A program made the position numbers and the translations under genes. The notes below the pieces were generated by a model. It was not told the origin of the DNA and did no database searches. It saw only the letters and a program-made list of their open reading frames with translations. 64,000 bases of DNA from Candidatus Tenderia electrophaga (GTDB lineage Bacteria > Pseudomonadota > Gammaproteobacteria > Tenderiales > Tenderiaceae): the NCBI GenBank assembly GCA_001447805.1, contig CP013099.1, positions 2,489,181 through 2,553,180 on the forward strand, given 5' to 3'. The first letter of the stretch is position 1; every line of letters begins with the position of its first letter. Shown piece after piece: positions 1 through 8,381 of the stretch.

Positions 1-953
1 TGGAAGGCCGGTATCTGCGTTTCGATCATGACACCCGGATCAATCTCAATCCCTTCACGCGCATCACCGATGAGGGTTTCACTGACGACCTGCCCATGTT
101 GAAGGCGCTGGTGGCGCACATGGCTTCACCTGCGTCAGCCTTGGGCGCCATGGAGTCGGCCTGGATCGAACAGGCGCTCAAGGAAGTCTGGACGGCGCAC
201 AAACAGCACACCACGGTCACCCATATATTCGACGCGCTCAAATCGGACAGTGACAAGCGCAAAGCGGACCTGGCCGATTGCCTGTTTCCCTACACGAAAC
301 ACGGGGTCTACGCCCGTTTCTTCGAGGGCGAGAACAACCTCGATCTCGACAAACCCTTCGTGGCGCTGGAACTGAAAGACCTGGACGCCATGCCCGACCT
401 GCAATCCCTGGTGCTGTTACTGCTGATGATGCGCATTACCGAGGACATGTATCTCGGTGAGCGCACCCAGCGCAAACTCTGTGTCATCGACGAGGCCTGG
501 AAACTGATGGGCTCCGGCAACGCCGGCTCGTTTATCGAGGAAGGCTACCGCACGGCGCGTAAATACGAAGGCGCTTTTCTCACCGTCACTCAGGGCGTCA
601 ACGATTACTACAAATCAGGTACCGCCCAGGCCGCCTTCGAGAACTCCGACTGGGTATTCCTGCTGCGGCAGAAAAAAGAGAGCCTGATACAGCTACAGAA
701 ATCAGGCCGCTTCGCCATGGAAGAGTCCGAGATGAAATTGCTGCGTTCGGTGCACACCATCCACGGCAAGTATTCCGAAGTGGCCACCTACAGTCCCGAC
801 GGCATGGCCATCGGGCGGCTGATCGTCGATCCCTTCACGGAAAAGCTCTACTCCACCAAAGGCACCGAGTTCGATGCCATTCAGAAAATGGTGCGTCAGG
901 GCATGACACTGGCCCAGGCGGTGGAACAACTCGCCAAGGGGGTGGAACGATGA
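1..953 (+). CDS. traC: TraC, type IV secretion ATPase (C-terminal part)
   Basis: The reading frame is open from base 3 (EGRYLRFDHD...INLNPFT) to the stop at 953, so the gene starts outside the window and only about 316 C-terminal residues are seen. TraC is the VirB4-like ATPase that energises pilus assembly at the inner membrane in F-type conjugation systems. The Walker B-like stretch LCVIDEAWKLMG and the following GSFIEEGYRTARKYEGAF are typical of the VirB4/TraC C-terminal ATPase domain. The Walker A half lies upstream and cannot be checked. The stop overlaps the start of trbI (ATGA), indicating translational coupling within the tra operon. Confidence 0.9.
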   Translation, partial: EGRYLRFDHDTRINLNPFTRITDEGFTDDLPMLKALVAHMASPASALGAMESAWIEQALKEVWTAHKQHTTVTHIFDALKSDSDKRKADLADCLFPYTKHGVYARFFEGENNLDLDKPFVALELKDLDAMPDLQSLVLLLLMMRITEDMYLGERTQRKLCVIDEAWKLMGSGNAGSFIEEGYRTARKYEGAFLTVTQGVNDYYKSGTAQAAFENSDWVFLLRQKKESLIQLQKSGRFAMEESEMKLLRSVHTIHGKYSEVATYSPDGMAIGRLIVDPFTEKLYSTKGTEFDAIQKMVRQGMTLAQAVEQLAKGVER

Positions 954-1297
954 ACGGTGCCGTGATTAACAGTACTGGATTGGTCACGGTGATCATCGCG
1001 GCACTGGTCGGCAGTGCCGCGACGCTGTTGACGGAGCGCTGGATGGGACAGCCACAGAAACTGGCGACCGTCGATCCCGGCATCCTGGTCGCCGAACATC
1101 TGCAAACCATCGATCCGGGGATGGATGAGGACGCCATCAAGGCGCGCAGTCAGGCCTATGCAAAACGCCTCGATGCGGCGGTTACCCGTGTCGCCAACAA
1201 ATACCACGTCGTGCTGCTGGTCAAACCTTCCGTGATCACGGGCGTGCCGGATCTCACCGACGAAGTCCGCAGGCAAGTCGATGAACAGGCGCGCTAA
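950..1297 (+). CDS. trbI: TrbI-family F-type conjugation protein
   Basis: This 115-residue protein has one N-terminal membrane segment (about residues 8-25) and a short periplasmic domain ending in a VLLVKPSVITGVPDLT stretch. It fits the small bitopic TrbI proteins of F-type systems by size, topology and position between traC and traW; in the F plasmid TrbI affects pilus retraction. The start overlaps the traC stop by four bases, and the 3' end overlaps the next gene by 17 bases. The identification rests on context plus topology, because the family is weakly conserved. Confidence 0.75.
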   Translation: MNGAVINSTGLVTVIIAALVGSAATLLTERWMGQPQKLATVDPGILVAEHLQTIDPGMDEDAIKARSQAYAKRLDAAVTRVANKYHVVLLVKPSVITGVPDLTDEVRRQVDEQAR

Positions 1298-1775
1298 ACA
1301 GTTCGCCAAGCGGACCGTCATCGGCTTGGCGACCACGATGATCGGCGTGATTATTGTTCAGGCCGCCCTTTCGCCCTGGTATCTGTTCGGCCTCAACATC
1401 GACAACAGTCTGCCAGGCTATGTCTATCTGGTGATTAGAGACGAACTGCCATTACGCCTCGATATCGCGGCCTTCCGGACACCACCCAATCCGTACTACC
1501 CGGAGGGCGCCCCTTTCATCAAGGTGGTGCTGGGTGTACCGGGAGATAGCGTGACCCGTAACGGACGGGAATTTTCCATCAACGGCGTAGCGATCGGATG
1601 GGCGAAGGAACAGACCCGCCGTGACCAGCCCCTGACACCTGGCCCAACGGGCATGCTTCCACCCGGCCACTACTTCTTCTGGACCCCGCACATCGACAGC
1701 TACGACTCGCGCTATGGTGAGATCGGCTGGATCACTACCGACCGCATACTGGGTCGTGCCGTGAGGCTGTTGTAA
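1281..1775 (+). CDS. Conjugative signal peptidase, S26 family (TraF-type)
   Basis: A 164-residue membrane-anchored S26 peptidase. One N-terminal transmembrane segment (about residues 10-32) is followed by the Ser box (NIDNSLPGYVYL) and the Lys box (PFIKVVLGVPGD), which together give the Ser/Lys dyad of signal peptidase I and RP4 TraF-like enzymes. A late GEIGWI...ILGRA segment matches the end of the fold. Its likely substrate is the propilin or another exported tra protein. Classical F has no such gene between trbI and traW, but many MPF_F elements do. The symbol is left blank to avoid confusion with the pilus assembly TraF at 6168. Confidence 0.85.
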   Translation: MNRRAKQFAKRTVIGLATTMIGVIIVQAALSPWYLFGLNIDNSLPGYVYLVIRDELPLRLDIAAFRTPPNPYYPEGAPFIKVVLGVPGDSVTRNGREFSINGVAIGWAKEQTRRDQPLTPGPTGMLPPGHYFFWTPHIDSYDSRYGEIGWITTDRILGRAVRLL

Positions 1776-2434
1776 TGAGTGTCGTGATGAGAAGCGTGTT
1801 AAGCGTAACGCTCCTGTTTGCCGTTTTGTCACTTATGCGGATTCCCATCGCAGGTGCCGGCACCGACCTGGGCGTCATCGGCCAGACCTACGAGATCGCC
1901 GAACCGAGCATGCTGGAAAGTATTTATGGCAAGCTCAAAACAGCCGACGAAAATGGCGAGCTGGCGAAGATCGAAGAGGACATGAAGGCGCGGTTCATCG
2001 CTTACGCTAACCGCCCCACAGGTGTGTCCCTGCCGCGCACCAAGACACACAAGGTTCGCTATTTCGACCCCACGGTGCGCTTTGCTCAGAGCATCAAAGA
2101 CCATGAAGGCAAGGTGCTGTGGCCAGCCGGCACGACAGTCAATCCGCTGGATTACATCTCCCTGTCACAGCAGTGGATTTTTTTCAATGCCGATGACCCG
2201 GATCAGGCGGCCTGGGCACAGGCTTACGTGAAGCGTTATCCCGAGCAGGTCCGGCTCATTCTGACGCAGGGAGCCGTATTAAAGCTGATGGAAACATGGG
2301 ACATGCGTCTGTACTTCGATCAGGGTGGCAGACTGGTGGAACGCTTCGGCATCGAAACCCTGCCTTCGGTGATCAGCCAGGACGGCAAGCGACTGCGCAT
2401 CGATGAAATCGTGCCGGAGGATGCGCATGGTTAA
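1775..2434 (+). CDS. traW: TraW, pilus assembly protein
   Basis: A 219-residue exported protein with an N-terminal hydrophobic signal (about residues 5-28) followed by the TraW core: GQTYEIAEPSMLESI near the mature start, then YFDPTVRF and LPSVISQDGKRLRIDE near the end. TraW acts in the periplasm with TrbC and TraU in F-pilus assembly. The start shares a base with the peptidase stop (TAATG), and the 3' end overlaps traU. The gene order traW-traU-trbC-traN is the F order. Confidence 0.9.
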   Translation: MSVVMRSVLSVTLLFAVLSLMRIPIAGAGTDLGVIGQTYEIAEPSMLESIYGKLKTADENGELAKIEEDMKARFIAYANRPTGVSLPRTKTHKVRYFDPTVRFAQSIKDHEGKVLWPAGTTVNPLDYISLSQQWIFFNADDPDQAAWAQAYVKRYPEQVRLILTQGAVLKLMETWDMRLYFDQGGRLVERFGIETLPSVISQDGKRLRIDEIVPEDAHG

Positions 2435-3458
2435 GCGTAAATCATGGCAATTGGGTTTAGTGTTAGCGGCGTCCCTGCTCACCGGTGTGATGGTGCAATC
2501 CGCGAGTGCCGCCGGCACCTGCGGGGCCATGCCCTTCGTCAATCCCATCACCGATATCTGCTGGCGTTGCATATTTCCCTTGTTCATCGGCCCCGTCCCC
2601 GTCGCCACCATGGGACAGACCGACTCCGGCGCTACCAACGGTTATCCCCCCGCGGTTTGCATCTGTCCGATGGCTGCCCCGCCCTGGTTTCGCGTCGGTA
2701 TCGGCACGGTTTTTTGGGAACCGGCGCGGGTCGCCGAAGCCGTTCGCACGCCCTGGTGTTCTCCCACGCTGGGCGGGATCACCCTGGCACCACCCGGATC
2801 ATCCGTCGCCGGTCAGGGTGGTAACCGGACGACCCACGCGCATACGGAATCGGTGTCGTTTTACCACGTCCACTGGTTCATCTACCCGGTGATGTACTGG
2901 TTCAACATGATGACCAGTCAGGCCTGTGTGTCGCCGGAGCAATTCGACGTGGCCTTCATGACCGAGCTGGACCCGCTGTGGAACAACGACGAGATGAGCT
3001 TCATCCTCAATCCCGAAGCCGTGTTGTTCAACAATCCGGTGGCGCAAGCGGCCTGCGCCGCCGATTGTCTGGCTGCATCGGCTGGCTTTCCGCTGGACCC
3101 GCTGTTCTGGTGTCTCGGTTGTCAGGTGGGGCTGCATCCCTTGTCCGGCACGGTAAAACCGCATGAAAGTGGCCTGGCTTCTTCCACCGTGGCGGTGGAA
3201 CGGCTGCACGCCACTCTACATCGTGCCCTGGTCGCGATGGATGTCAGCACCCCCGCCGCCATGTGCCTGCCCCTCCCGGCGCCCATCATGCAGAAGACCT
3301 GGTACAAGACCCAGCTGCTGCGCCCCATTCCCACGCCCTTGATGGCGCATCCCTACGGGCGCAGCACTACCTTGTGGGGCGCGGGTAAGGAATTTCCCAT
3401 ACAGGGCGAGGACTTCGCCTACATGATCTGGAGGCGACGCGCATGTTGCGCTTATTAG
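2427..3458 (+). CDS. traU: TraU, conjugative transfer protein
   Basis: A 343-residue exported Cys-rich protein with a signal peptide ending at about residue 28 (QSASAAGTC), then CWRCIFPLFIGPVPV, a hallmark of TraU. TraU is a periplasmic protein needed for DNA transfer and late mating-pair events. In-frame ATGs at 2403, 2421 and 2427 compete; 2427 is chosen because GGAGG lies six bases upstream and a typical basic signal peptide (MVKRKSW) follows. It overlaps the traW stop by eight bases and trbC by 16. Confidence 0.9.
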   Translation: MVKRKSWQLGLVLAASLLTGVMVQSASAAGTCGAMPFVNPITDICWRCIFPLFIGPVPVATMGQTDSGATNGYPPAVCICPMAAPPWFRVGIGTVFWEPARVAEAVRTPWCSPTLGGITLAPPGSSVAGQGGNRTTHAHTESVSFYHVHWFIYPVMYWFNMMTSQACVSPEQFDVAFMTELDPLWNNDEMSFILNPEAVLFNNPVAQAACAADCLAASAGFPLDPLFWCLGCQVGLHPLSGTVKPHESGLASSTVAVERLHATLHRALVAMDVSTPAAMCLPLPAPIMQKTWYKTQLLRPIPTPLMAHPYGRSTTLWGAGKEFPIQGEDFAYMIWRRRACCAY

Positions 3459-4225
3459 CCCTACCCCTGCTCGCGTTTGTTCAATTCGCCCATGCCGCGC
3501 CGGACAGTACGGCCGCCATGAACGACGCGGATCGAATGCGCGAGACGATGCACAACCGAACCTCGGATGTACTAAAACAAGCCGACGCCTTATCCACCTC
3601 ACCGGAGTTTATTAACGAGCTGGAGAAGGAATCTTCGAGGATCATCGAACGATCCGACGCCCTGCCAAAGACCGCATTTCCCGTTCTGCCGGAACCCGAT
3701 CCCGCGCAGCTATCACGGGCGCGCGCGGAAATCGGCAAACTGCTCGATCAGGCGGAACAGCACGATGTACCCATCGACACGAATAACGACAGCGGTCCAC
3801 AGTTCTATGTCTTTGTTTCCTTCTCCATGCCGGATATAACACTGCGGCGACTGATGAACCAGGCCCGGCACATTGGCGCACCCCTGGTGTTGCGCGGCCT
3901 GGTCGAGAACGACATGAACAAGACCCGCATCAAGGTCGGCAAACTGCTAGACGCGGACAAAAAGGGGAATACGAGCATCGACGGCGGGTTGAGCATCGAT
4001 CCCACCTTGTATGAGCGCTTTGGTGTCTCGGTCGTCCCTGCTTTTGTCCTCACGGATGCTCCGGTGCAAGCCTGCAGGCAAGACGGGTGCCCCACTCCGG
4101 ATTTCGTGCGTCTGGCCGGGGATGTCACGCTGGAGTATGCCCTCGAGTCTATCGCCAGGGAAGTACCGGCGATGCGTGACGATGCCCAGGGGCTACTGGC
4201 AAACATGAAGGGGGAAATCCCGTGA
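3443..4225 (+). CDS. trbC: TrbC, F-type pilus assembly protein
   Basis: A 260-residue periplasmic protein with a cleavable signal (MLRLLALPLLAFVQFAHA). The C-terminal half holds the conserved TrbC stretch FYVFVSFSMPDITLRRLMNQA followed by VLRGLVENDM, in a thioredoxin-like fold without a CxxC. In F, TrbC works with TraW and TraU in pilus assembly. Its N-terminal half (residues 25-105) is charged and probably helical. It overlaps traU and ends in a GTGA overlap with traN. Confidence 0.9.
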   Translation: MLRLLALPLLAFVQFAHAAPDSTAAMNDADRMRETMHNRTSDVLKQADALSTSPEFINELEKESSRIIERSDALPKTAFPVLPEPDPAQLSRARAEIGKLLDQAEQHDVPIDTNNDSGPQFYVFVSFSMPDITLRRLMNQARHIGAPLVLRGLVENDMNKTRIKVGKLLDADKKGNTSIDGGLSIDPTLYERFGVSVVPAFVLTDAPVQACRQDGCPTPDFVRLAGDVTLEYALESIAREVPAMRDDAQGLLANMKGEIP

Positions 4226-6171
4226 GAAGACTCCTTCTTCCCTTGTTGCTATTGGCATTCCAGGGTGCAGGCTTTGCGGAAAGCATGCCGGTACCCGAAG
4301 CCCTGGAAGCGGGAAAGGCGTTCGGCAACGACGGGCGGCAACAAAGCCAGGATCTGACCGTCAACCAAAGCGCCGACACGGTGCCCGGCTACCAGGGCAC
4401 CGACGTGCCGGAAACCCAGTACGCCGACAACCCCATGGCTATCGAGGATACGGCGCGTAGCCAGGTCAATCAGAACGAGACCGGTGCGTTTATCAGTGAA
4501 TCGGCCACCTCGCGCCCGCAATTTCAGTTCGACAAAGAAAACGATCCCCTTTTTACACGTTCCGCGGCGATCGAGGAAAACCCGCAGTCGGTAGCGGGCA
4601 ATATCACCGGCGAATTCTCCGGCTGCCAGAGTTCGACCATCACCACACCGCCGCAATACAGCGAGGAGACATGTGTCGAGTGGCGTGAAAGCCAGCAATA
4701 CACGTGTCAGGAAACCCTCCAGTTGTCCTGCAACCGTCCTATCGAATGCGACGCCGGCGGCATACTGATGGGATCGCTGAACACGGATATGCAGTGGAAC
4801 TACACCTACCCCACGCTCACGCTCGGCGCCAACGCCGACAATATCTGGAGCGGTTATTGTGCGGTCTTCGACCGGCAAACCACTTTCACCATCGAAGATA
4901 TTAACAAGGTCAAGGAATTCACCCTGATCCAGGCCGGATTTGATGACTGGATCAAGATCGAGGTCAATGGCAACCCGGTCTACATCGGCCCGTATGGCGG
5001 GGACCGGCTGGAGGTGGTCGATACCGTGCTCTTCTCAGGGTTTAGCATCAAACAGGTGCAATACGGCCCTTCCAACTACGGTGGCTGTGAACTCAGCACC
5101 AGCTGGAACCAGGCGCTCGACATCGACATCAAGCCGTTCCTGCAGACCGGCATCAACACCATCGACATGCGGGTCGTGGTGGCGGGCGGCGGTGAGGGCT
5201 GGATGAAATTTCGGGCCACCCAATATTGCGATTGCGAGTGGTCGGAGACCTGGAGCAATGATTGCGGCGCGTTAGAGACGCAGTTGGCGAATGGCATCTG
5301 CGCGCAGCCGACGCGGACCTGCCTGGAACCGGCGGAGACACGTCTGATCGACGGCATCGAAGTCTATCGTGATTGCTGGCGCTATGAAAAGAACTATGAA
5401 TGCGCCGCACCATCGACTACTGAAGAGGATTACTGTGCGGAACTGCGAAACCGGGGTTGTACCCAAATCGGTTCGCGCTGCACCGGCACATTGGCTAACA
5501 ACCTGTGCGAGTCCTACGAGCAGACCTATCAATGCGAGACCTCCGCCGGCACCAGCCAGGAGATCATGGATTGCAGTGGCCAGACGATGTGCATGGACGG
5601 CGGCTGTTTCGATACCTCATACGAACCCAGCCAAGACTTTGGTGTAGCGGCCGCGAACCTCGGCGCGATCAGCGACGCGGCGGCGGATTTCGATGTCGAT
5701 GCCAACATCATTTTCAGAGGTGACGACCTGCGCTGCAGCAAAGCGATCCTGGGTTTCTCGAACTGCTGCAAGCTCGACGGCTGGGGCCAGGATATCGGCC
5801 TGGATCAATGCAGCTCCAACGAACAACGTCTGGCGCTCGCTCGCCAAGCCAGCCTGTGCCATTACGTCGGCAGTTATTGCTCCAACAAAACCATCTTCGG
5901 CTGCACCAGCCGCAAAGAAACCCATTGCTGTTTCAAGTCGAAACTGGCCCGCATCATTCAGGAACAGGGCCGTACCCAACTGGGCATGGGCTGGGGTAGC
6001 GCAAAGAACCCCCAGTGCGATGGCCTGACCATCGAACAACTGCAAAGCCTGGATTTTTCCCAGATCGATTTTTCCGAGTTCTATGCGGACGCATTCGACA
6101 AAGCCAACGGCCCCAGCAGTGGCGAGCTGCAAGGGCTCATCGAAAACTATATTCAACAGTCCTTGCCATGA
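4222..6171 (+). CDS. traN: TraN, mating-pair stabilisation outer-membrane protein
   Basis: A 649-residue Cys-rich protein beginning at a GTG that overlaps the trbC stop. A signal peptide (about residues 1-19) is followed by a low-cysteine segment, then a domain from about residue 135 with dozens of cysteines (CQSSTI, CVEWRESQQYTCQETLQLSC, CSKAILGFSNCCKLDGWG). This is the TraN pattern. TraN sits in the recipient-facing outer membrane and stabilises mating pairs, and its central region sets recipient preference in F-like plasmids. The conserved CCFKSKLARIIQEQGR block lies near the C-terminus. Recipient specificity cannot be read from the sequence. Confidence 0.9.
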   Translation: MRRLLLPLLLLAFQGAGFAESMPVPEALEAGKAFGNDGRQQSQDLTVNQSADTVPGYQGTDVPETQYADNPMAIEDTARSQVNQNETGAFISESATSRPQFQFDKENDPLFTRSAAIEENPQSVAGNITGEFSGCQSSTITTPPQYSEETCVEWRESQQYTCQETLQLSCNRPIECDAGGILMGSLNTDMQWNYTYPTLTLGANADNIWSGYCAVFDRQTTFTIEDINKVKEFTLIQAGFDDWIKIEVNGNPVYIGPYGGDRLEVVDTVLFSGFSIKQVQYGPSNYGGCELSTSWNQALDIDIKPFLQTGINTIDMRVVVAGGGEGWMKFRATQYCDCEWSETWSNDCGALETQLANGICAQPTRTCLEPAETRLIDGIEVYRDCWRYEKNYECAAPSTTEEDYCAELRNRGCTQIGSRCTGTLANNLCESYEQTYQCETSAGTSQEIMDCSGQTMCMDGGCFDTSYEPSQDFGVAAANLGAISDAAADFDVDANIIFRGDDLRCSKAILGFSNCCKLDGWGQDIGLDQCSSNEQRLALARQASLCHYVGSYCSNKTIFGCTSRKETHCCFKSKLARIIQEQGRTQLGMGWGSAKNPQCDGLTIEQLQSLDFSQIDFSEFYADAFDKANGPSSGELQGLIENYIQQSLP

Positions 6172-6980
6172 TGCAGCGTCTATCCGTTCCCCTATTGATT
6201 CTTTTCCTTCTAACAACGGTCCCGGCCTGGACCAGTGCCGCCCCATCGGAGCAATGGTTCGGTCGTCATGCCGAGGGTTGGTTCTGGTATGTGGTGCCCC
6301 CGATTGAAGAAGAAACCGATGAAACAGAAGACACCCCACCGAATGCGATACTCGCCCCGGCCCTATCTGATCCCAAGGCGGACTCAAAAGCGGAACTCAA
6401 GGCGTTTCAGGAAAAACTGGAAAACGCCCAGGCACTGGCCATCATGCAACCCAGCGACGAGAACGTCGCGGCGTATCTCCAGCTGCAGAAACAGGCCATG
6501 GCAAATTCACAACGCTTTGCCGAAGTGTGGCAACAGGTGGTGTGGGTAACACCTGAGCTGGACCATACCCTGGTACGCCCAACCAGTCCAAAAGCGGTCA
6601 ATACCTATTACGACACACGCAACGAGCTTCAAAAGGTGCGTCTGGAAACCATCGCCCGTACTCATGGGTTGTTCTATTTTTTCCGGGAAAGTTGCCCTTA
6701 TTGCCAACGCTTTTCTCCTGTTCTTAAAAGTTTTGCTGCGCGGCACGGGTTTCATGTCACTGCCATCTCGCTGGATGGTGGGCCGAGTCCCGGCTTCCCG
6801 AATCCGCGTTTCGATAACGGCACCGCCCGGCGCTTGGGTGTCAACACGGTACCCGCCGTCTATCTGATTGAACCCCGAAGCCGGTCGGTACAACCCGTCT
6901 CGTTTGGTCTGATCGGTCCTTCCGAATTGGAAGAGCGGGTCATTACCTTGATCGATAAAAATCCTGGAGATACGCCATGA
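6168..6980 (+). CDS. traF: TraF, thioredoxin-like pilus assembly protein
   Basis: A 270-residue periplasmic protein with a signal peptide (MMQRLSVPLLILFLLTTVPAW) and a C-terminal thioredoxin-like domain. The domain carries an active CPYC motif in FFRESCPYCQRFSPVL (about residues 175-190), followed by a cis-Pro loop (NTVPAVYL). F TraF lacks the CxxC motif; relatives that keep it, as here, resemble the TrbB/DsbC group and may act on the disulfide-rich TraN, TraU and TraH. The start ATGATG overlaps the traN stop. Its position between traN and traH is standard. Confidence 0.88.
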   Translation: MMQRLSVPLLILFLLTTVPAWTSAAPSEQWFGRHAEGWFWYVVPPIEEETDETEDTPPNAILAPALSDPKADSKAELKAFQEKLENAQALAIMQPSDENVAAYLQLQKQAMANSQRFAEVWQQVVWVTPELDHTLVRPTSPKAVNTYYDTRNELQKVRLETIARTHGLFYFFRESCPYCQRFSPVLKSFAARHGFHVTAISLDGGPSPGFPNPRFDNGTARRLGVNTVPAVYLIEPRSRSVQPVSFGLIGPSELEERVITLIDKNPGDTP

Positions 6981-8377
6981 ACAAGCCTCGATTATTAATC
7001 ATGGCCTGCTGTTCGCTCCTGCTTGTTCACACTTCCCAGGCAGATGTCGGCAGCGACATGAATAATTTCTTCAACGATATGGGATACAACTCTAATGTCA
7101 CCCCGCCCGGCGTTTACGAGGGTCAGGCGGCGGGTTACTTCACCGGTGGCGGACTCTACCTGCGCTCTCCCTCGCGCAATTATCAGCTCGCCTCGGTACA
7201 GATGCCCAATTATCGCGCCGGCTGTAGTGGCGTGGATCTTTACGGTGGCGGATTCTCCTACATCAACTCGGCACAACTCATTGCCGCCTTGCGCAACGTG
7301 GGACAGAACGCGGCCAGCTATGCCTTCATGCTGGGGCTGCGTGTCATCTCGCCGCAAATTTCCAATGTCATGGAGTGGATCAAAGACAAGGCGGAGATGA
7401 TCAATCAGCTCAACATCAATTCCTGCGAGGCCGCCGCCGATCTGGTCGGCGGCATGATGGGCATCGATGCCAAGGAAAACTCCCAATGCATTTTAACCCG
7501 CTATGGCAATGGCGACTCCATGGAGGATGCCCGGCAGGCCTGTGGCGCCGGCGGCCAACGCAACTCGACGCTGGCCGGTTCCTCGCTCAATCAAATGGCC
7601 TTCACCCGTGGCAATATTGCCTGGCGGGTGATGTGGCAAAACCTCTTTCTCAGAAGCGACACCAATCTGATGGAACTGATGATGAACCTCTCCGGCACCG
7701 TCATTCTGAGCAAGGATCTGGGCAACGAGAACTCGGCCACCACGACCGTCACCATCCCTTCGGTTTTACAAACCCAGAGGGCGGAACTGCTCAATGTCTT
7801 GCTGGATGGTTCCCAATCCATCGTCATCCAGGGTTGCACCTCCAGCAGTGACGAGATGGCGTGCACCAGTCTCACCAACAAAACCGTTCAGCTCGGTGCC
7901 GGCAATGGACTCAAGAATCGCGTAATCGTCATCATGAACGGCATCGCCGACAAGATCCGTAACCGGCAAACGTTGAGCAGTAGCGAAATCGGCCTGCTCG
8001 GTGCAACGAAAATCCCGATCTACAAAATCCTCAATGTCGCCAGCGCCATGAGCAGCGCCGTTGTGGCGACGCAGGCCGATAAGTACGCCGATATCGTCGC
8101 CAAGGACATCCTCTACAGCTACGTCAATGACCTGCTGGATATGGTGGTGGCGTCCACTTCCGGGAGCGAATTCATGCAGGGTGAGGAAGGCAAAGCCTAC
8201 ATGGCGGGCATCACCGAATCACGACGGCAAGTCAATCGCATGAAATCGGATAACTTCGAGGAACTGTCCCGCTATGTGGACATGATCCGCGAAACCCAGC
8301 TCTATGAACGGATGCTGGTGGCCAGCATGTCGCCGGCGCTGGCCGAAAGCATGCGTTATGCTGGCTCACTGAGGTAA
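6977..8377 (+). CDS. traH: TraH, pilus assembly protein
   Basis: A 466-residue protein with a signal peptide (cleavage near SQA-DVG) and typical TraH landmarks: FFNDMGYNSNVTPPGVYEGQ, a CSGVDLYGGGFSYIN block, and a Cys-containing NSCEAAADL segment. C-terminal helices probably form a coiled coil. TraH acts in the periplasm and at the outer membrane in F-pilus extension. It overlaps the traF stop by four bases and is followed by traG after four bases. Confidence 0.92.
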   Translation: MNKPRLLIMACCSLLLVHTSQADVGSDMNNFFNDMGYNSNVTPPGVYEGQAAGYFTGGGLYLRSPSRNYQLASVQMPNYRAGCSGVDLYGGGFSYINSAQLIAALRNVGQNAASYAFMLGLRVISPQISNVMEWIKDKAEMINQLNINSCEAAADLVGGMMGIDAKENSQCILTRYGNGDSMEDARQACGAGGQRNSTLAGSSLNQMAFTRGNIAWRVMWQNLFLRSDTNLMELMMNLSGTVILSKDLGNENSATTTVTIPSVLQTQRAELLNVLLDGSQSIVIQGCTSSSDEMACTSLTNKTVQLGAGNGLKNRVIVIMNGIADKIRNRQTLSSSEIGLLGATKIPIYKILNVASAMSSAVVATQADKYADIVAKDILYSYVNDLLDMVVASTSGSEFMQGEEGKAYMAGITESRRQVNRMKSDNFEELSRYVDMIRETQLYERMLVASMSPALAESMRYAGSLR

Positions 8378-8381
8378 GTCT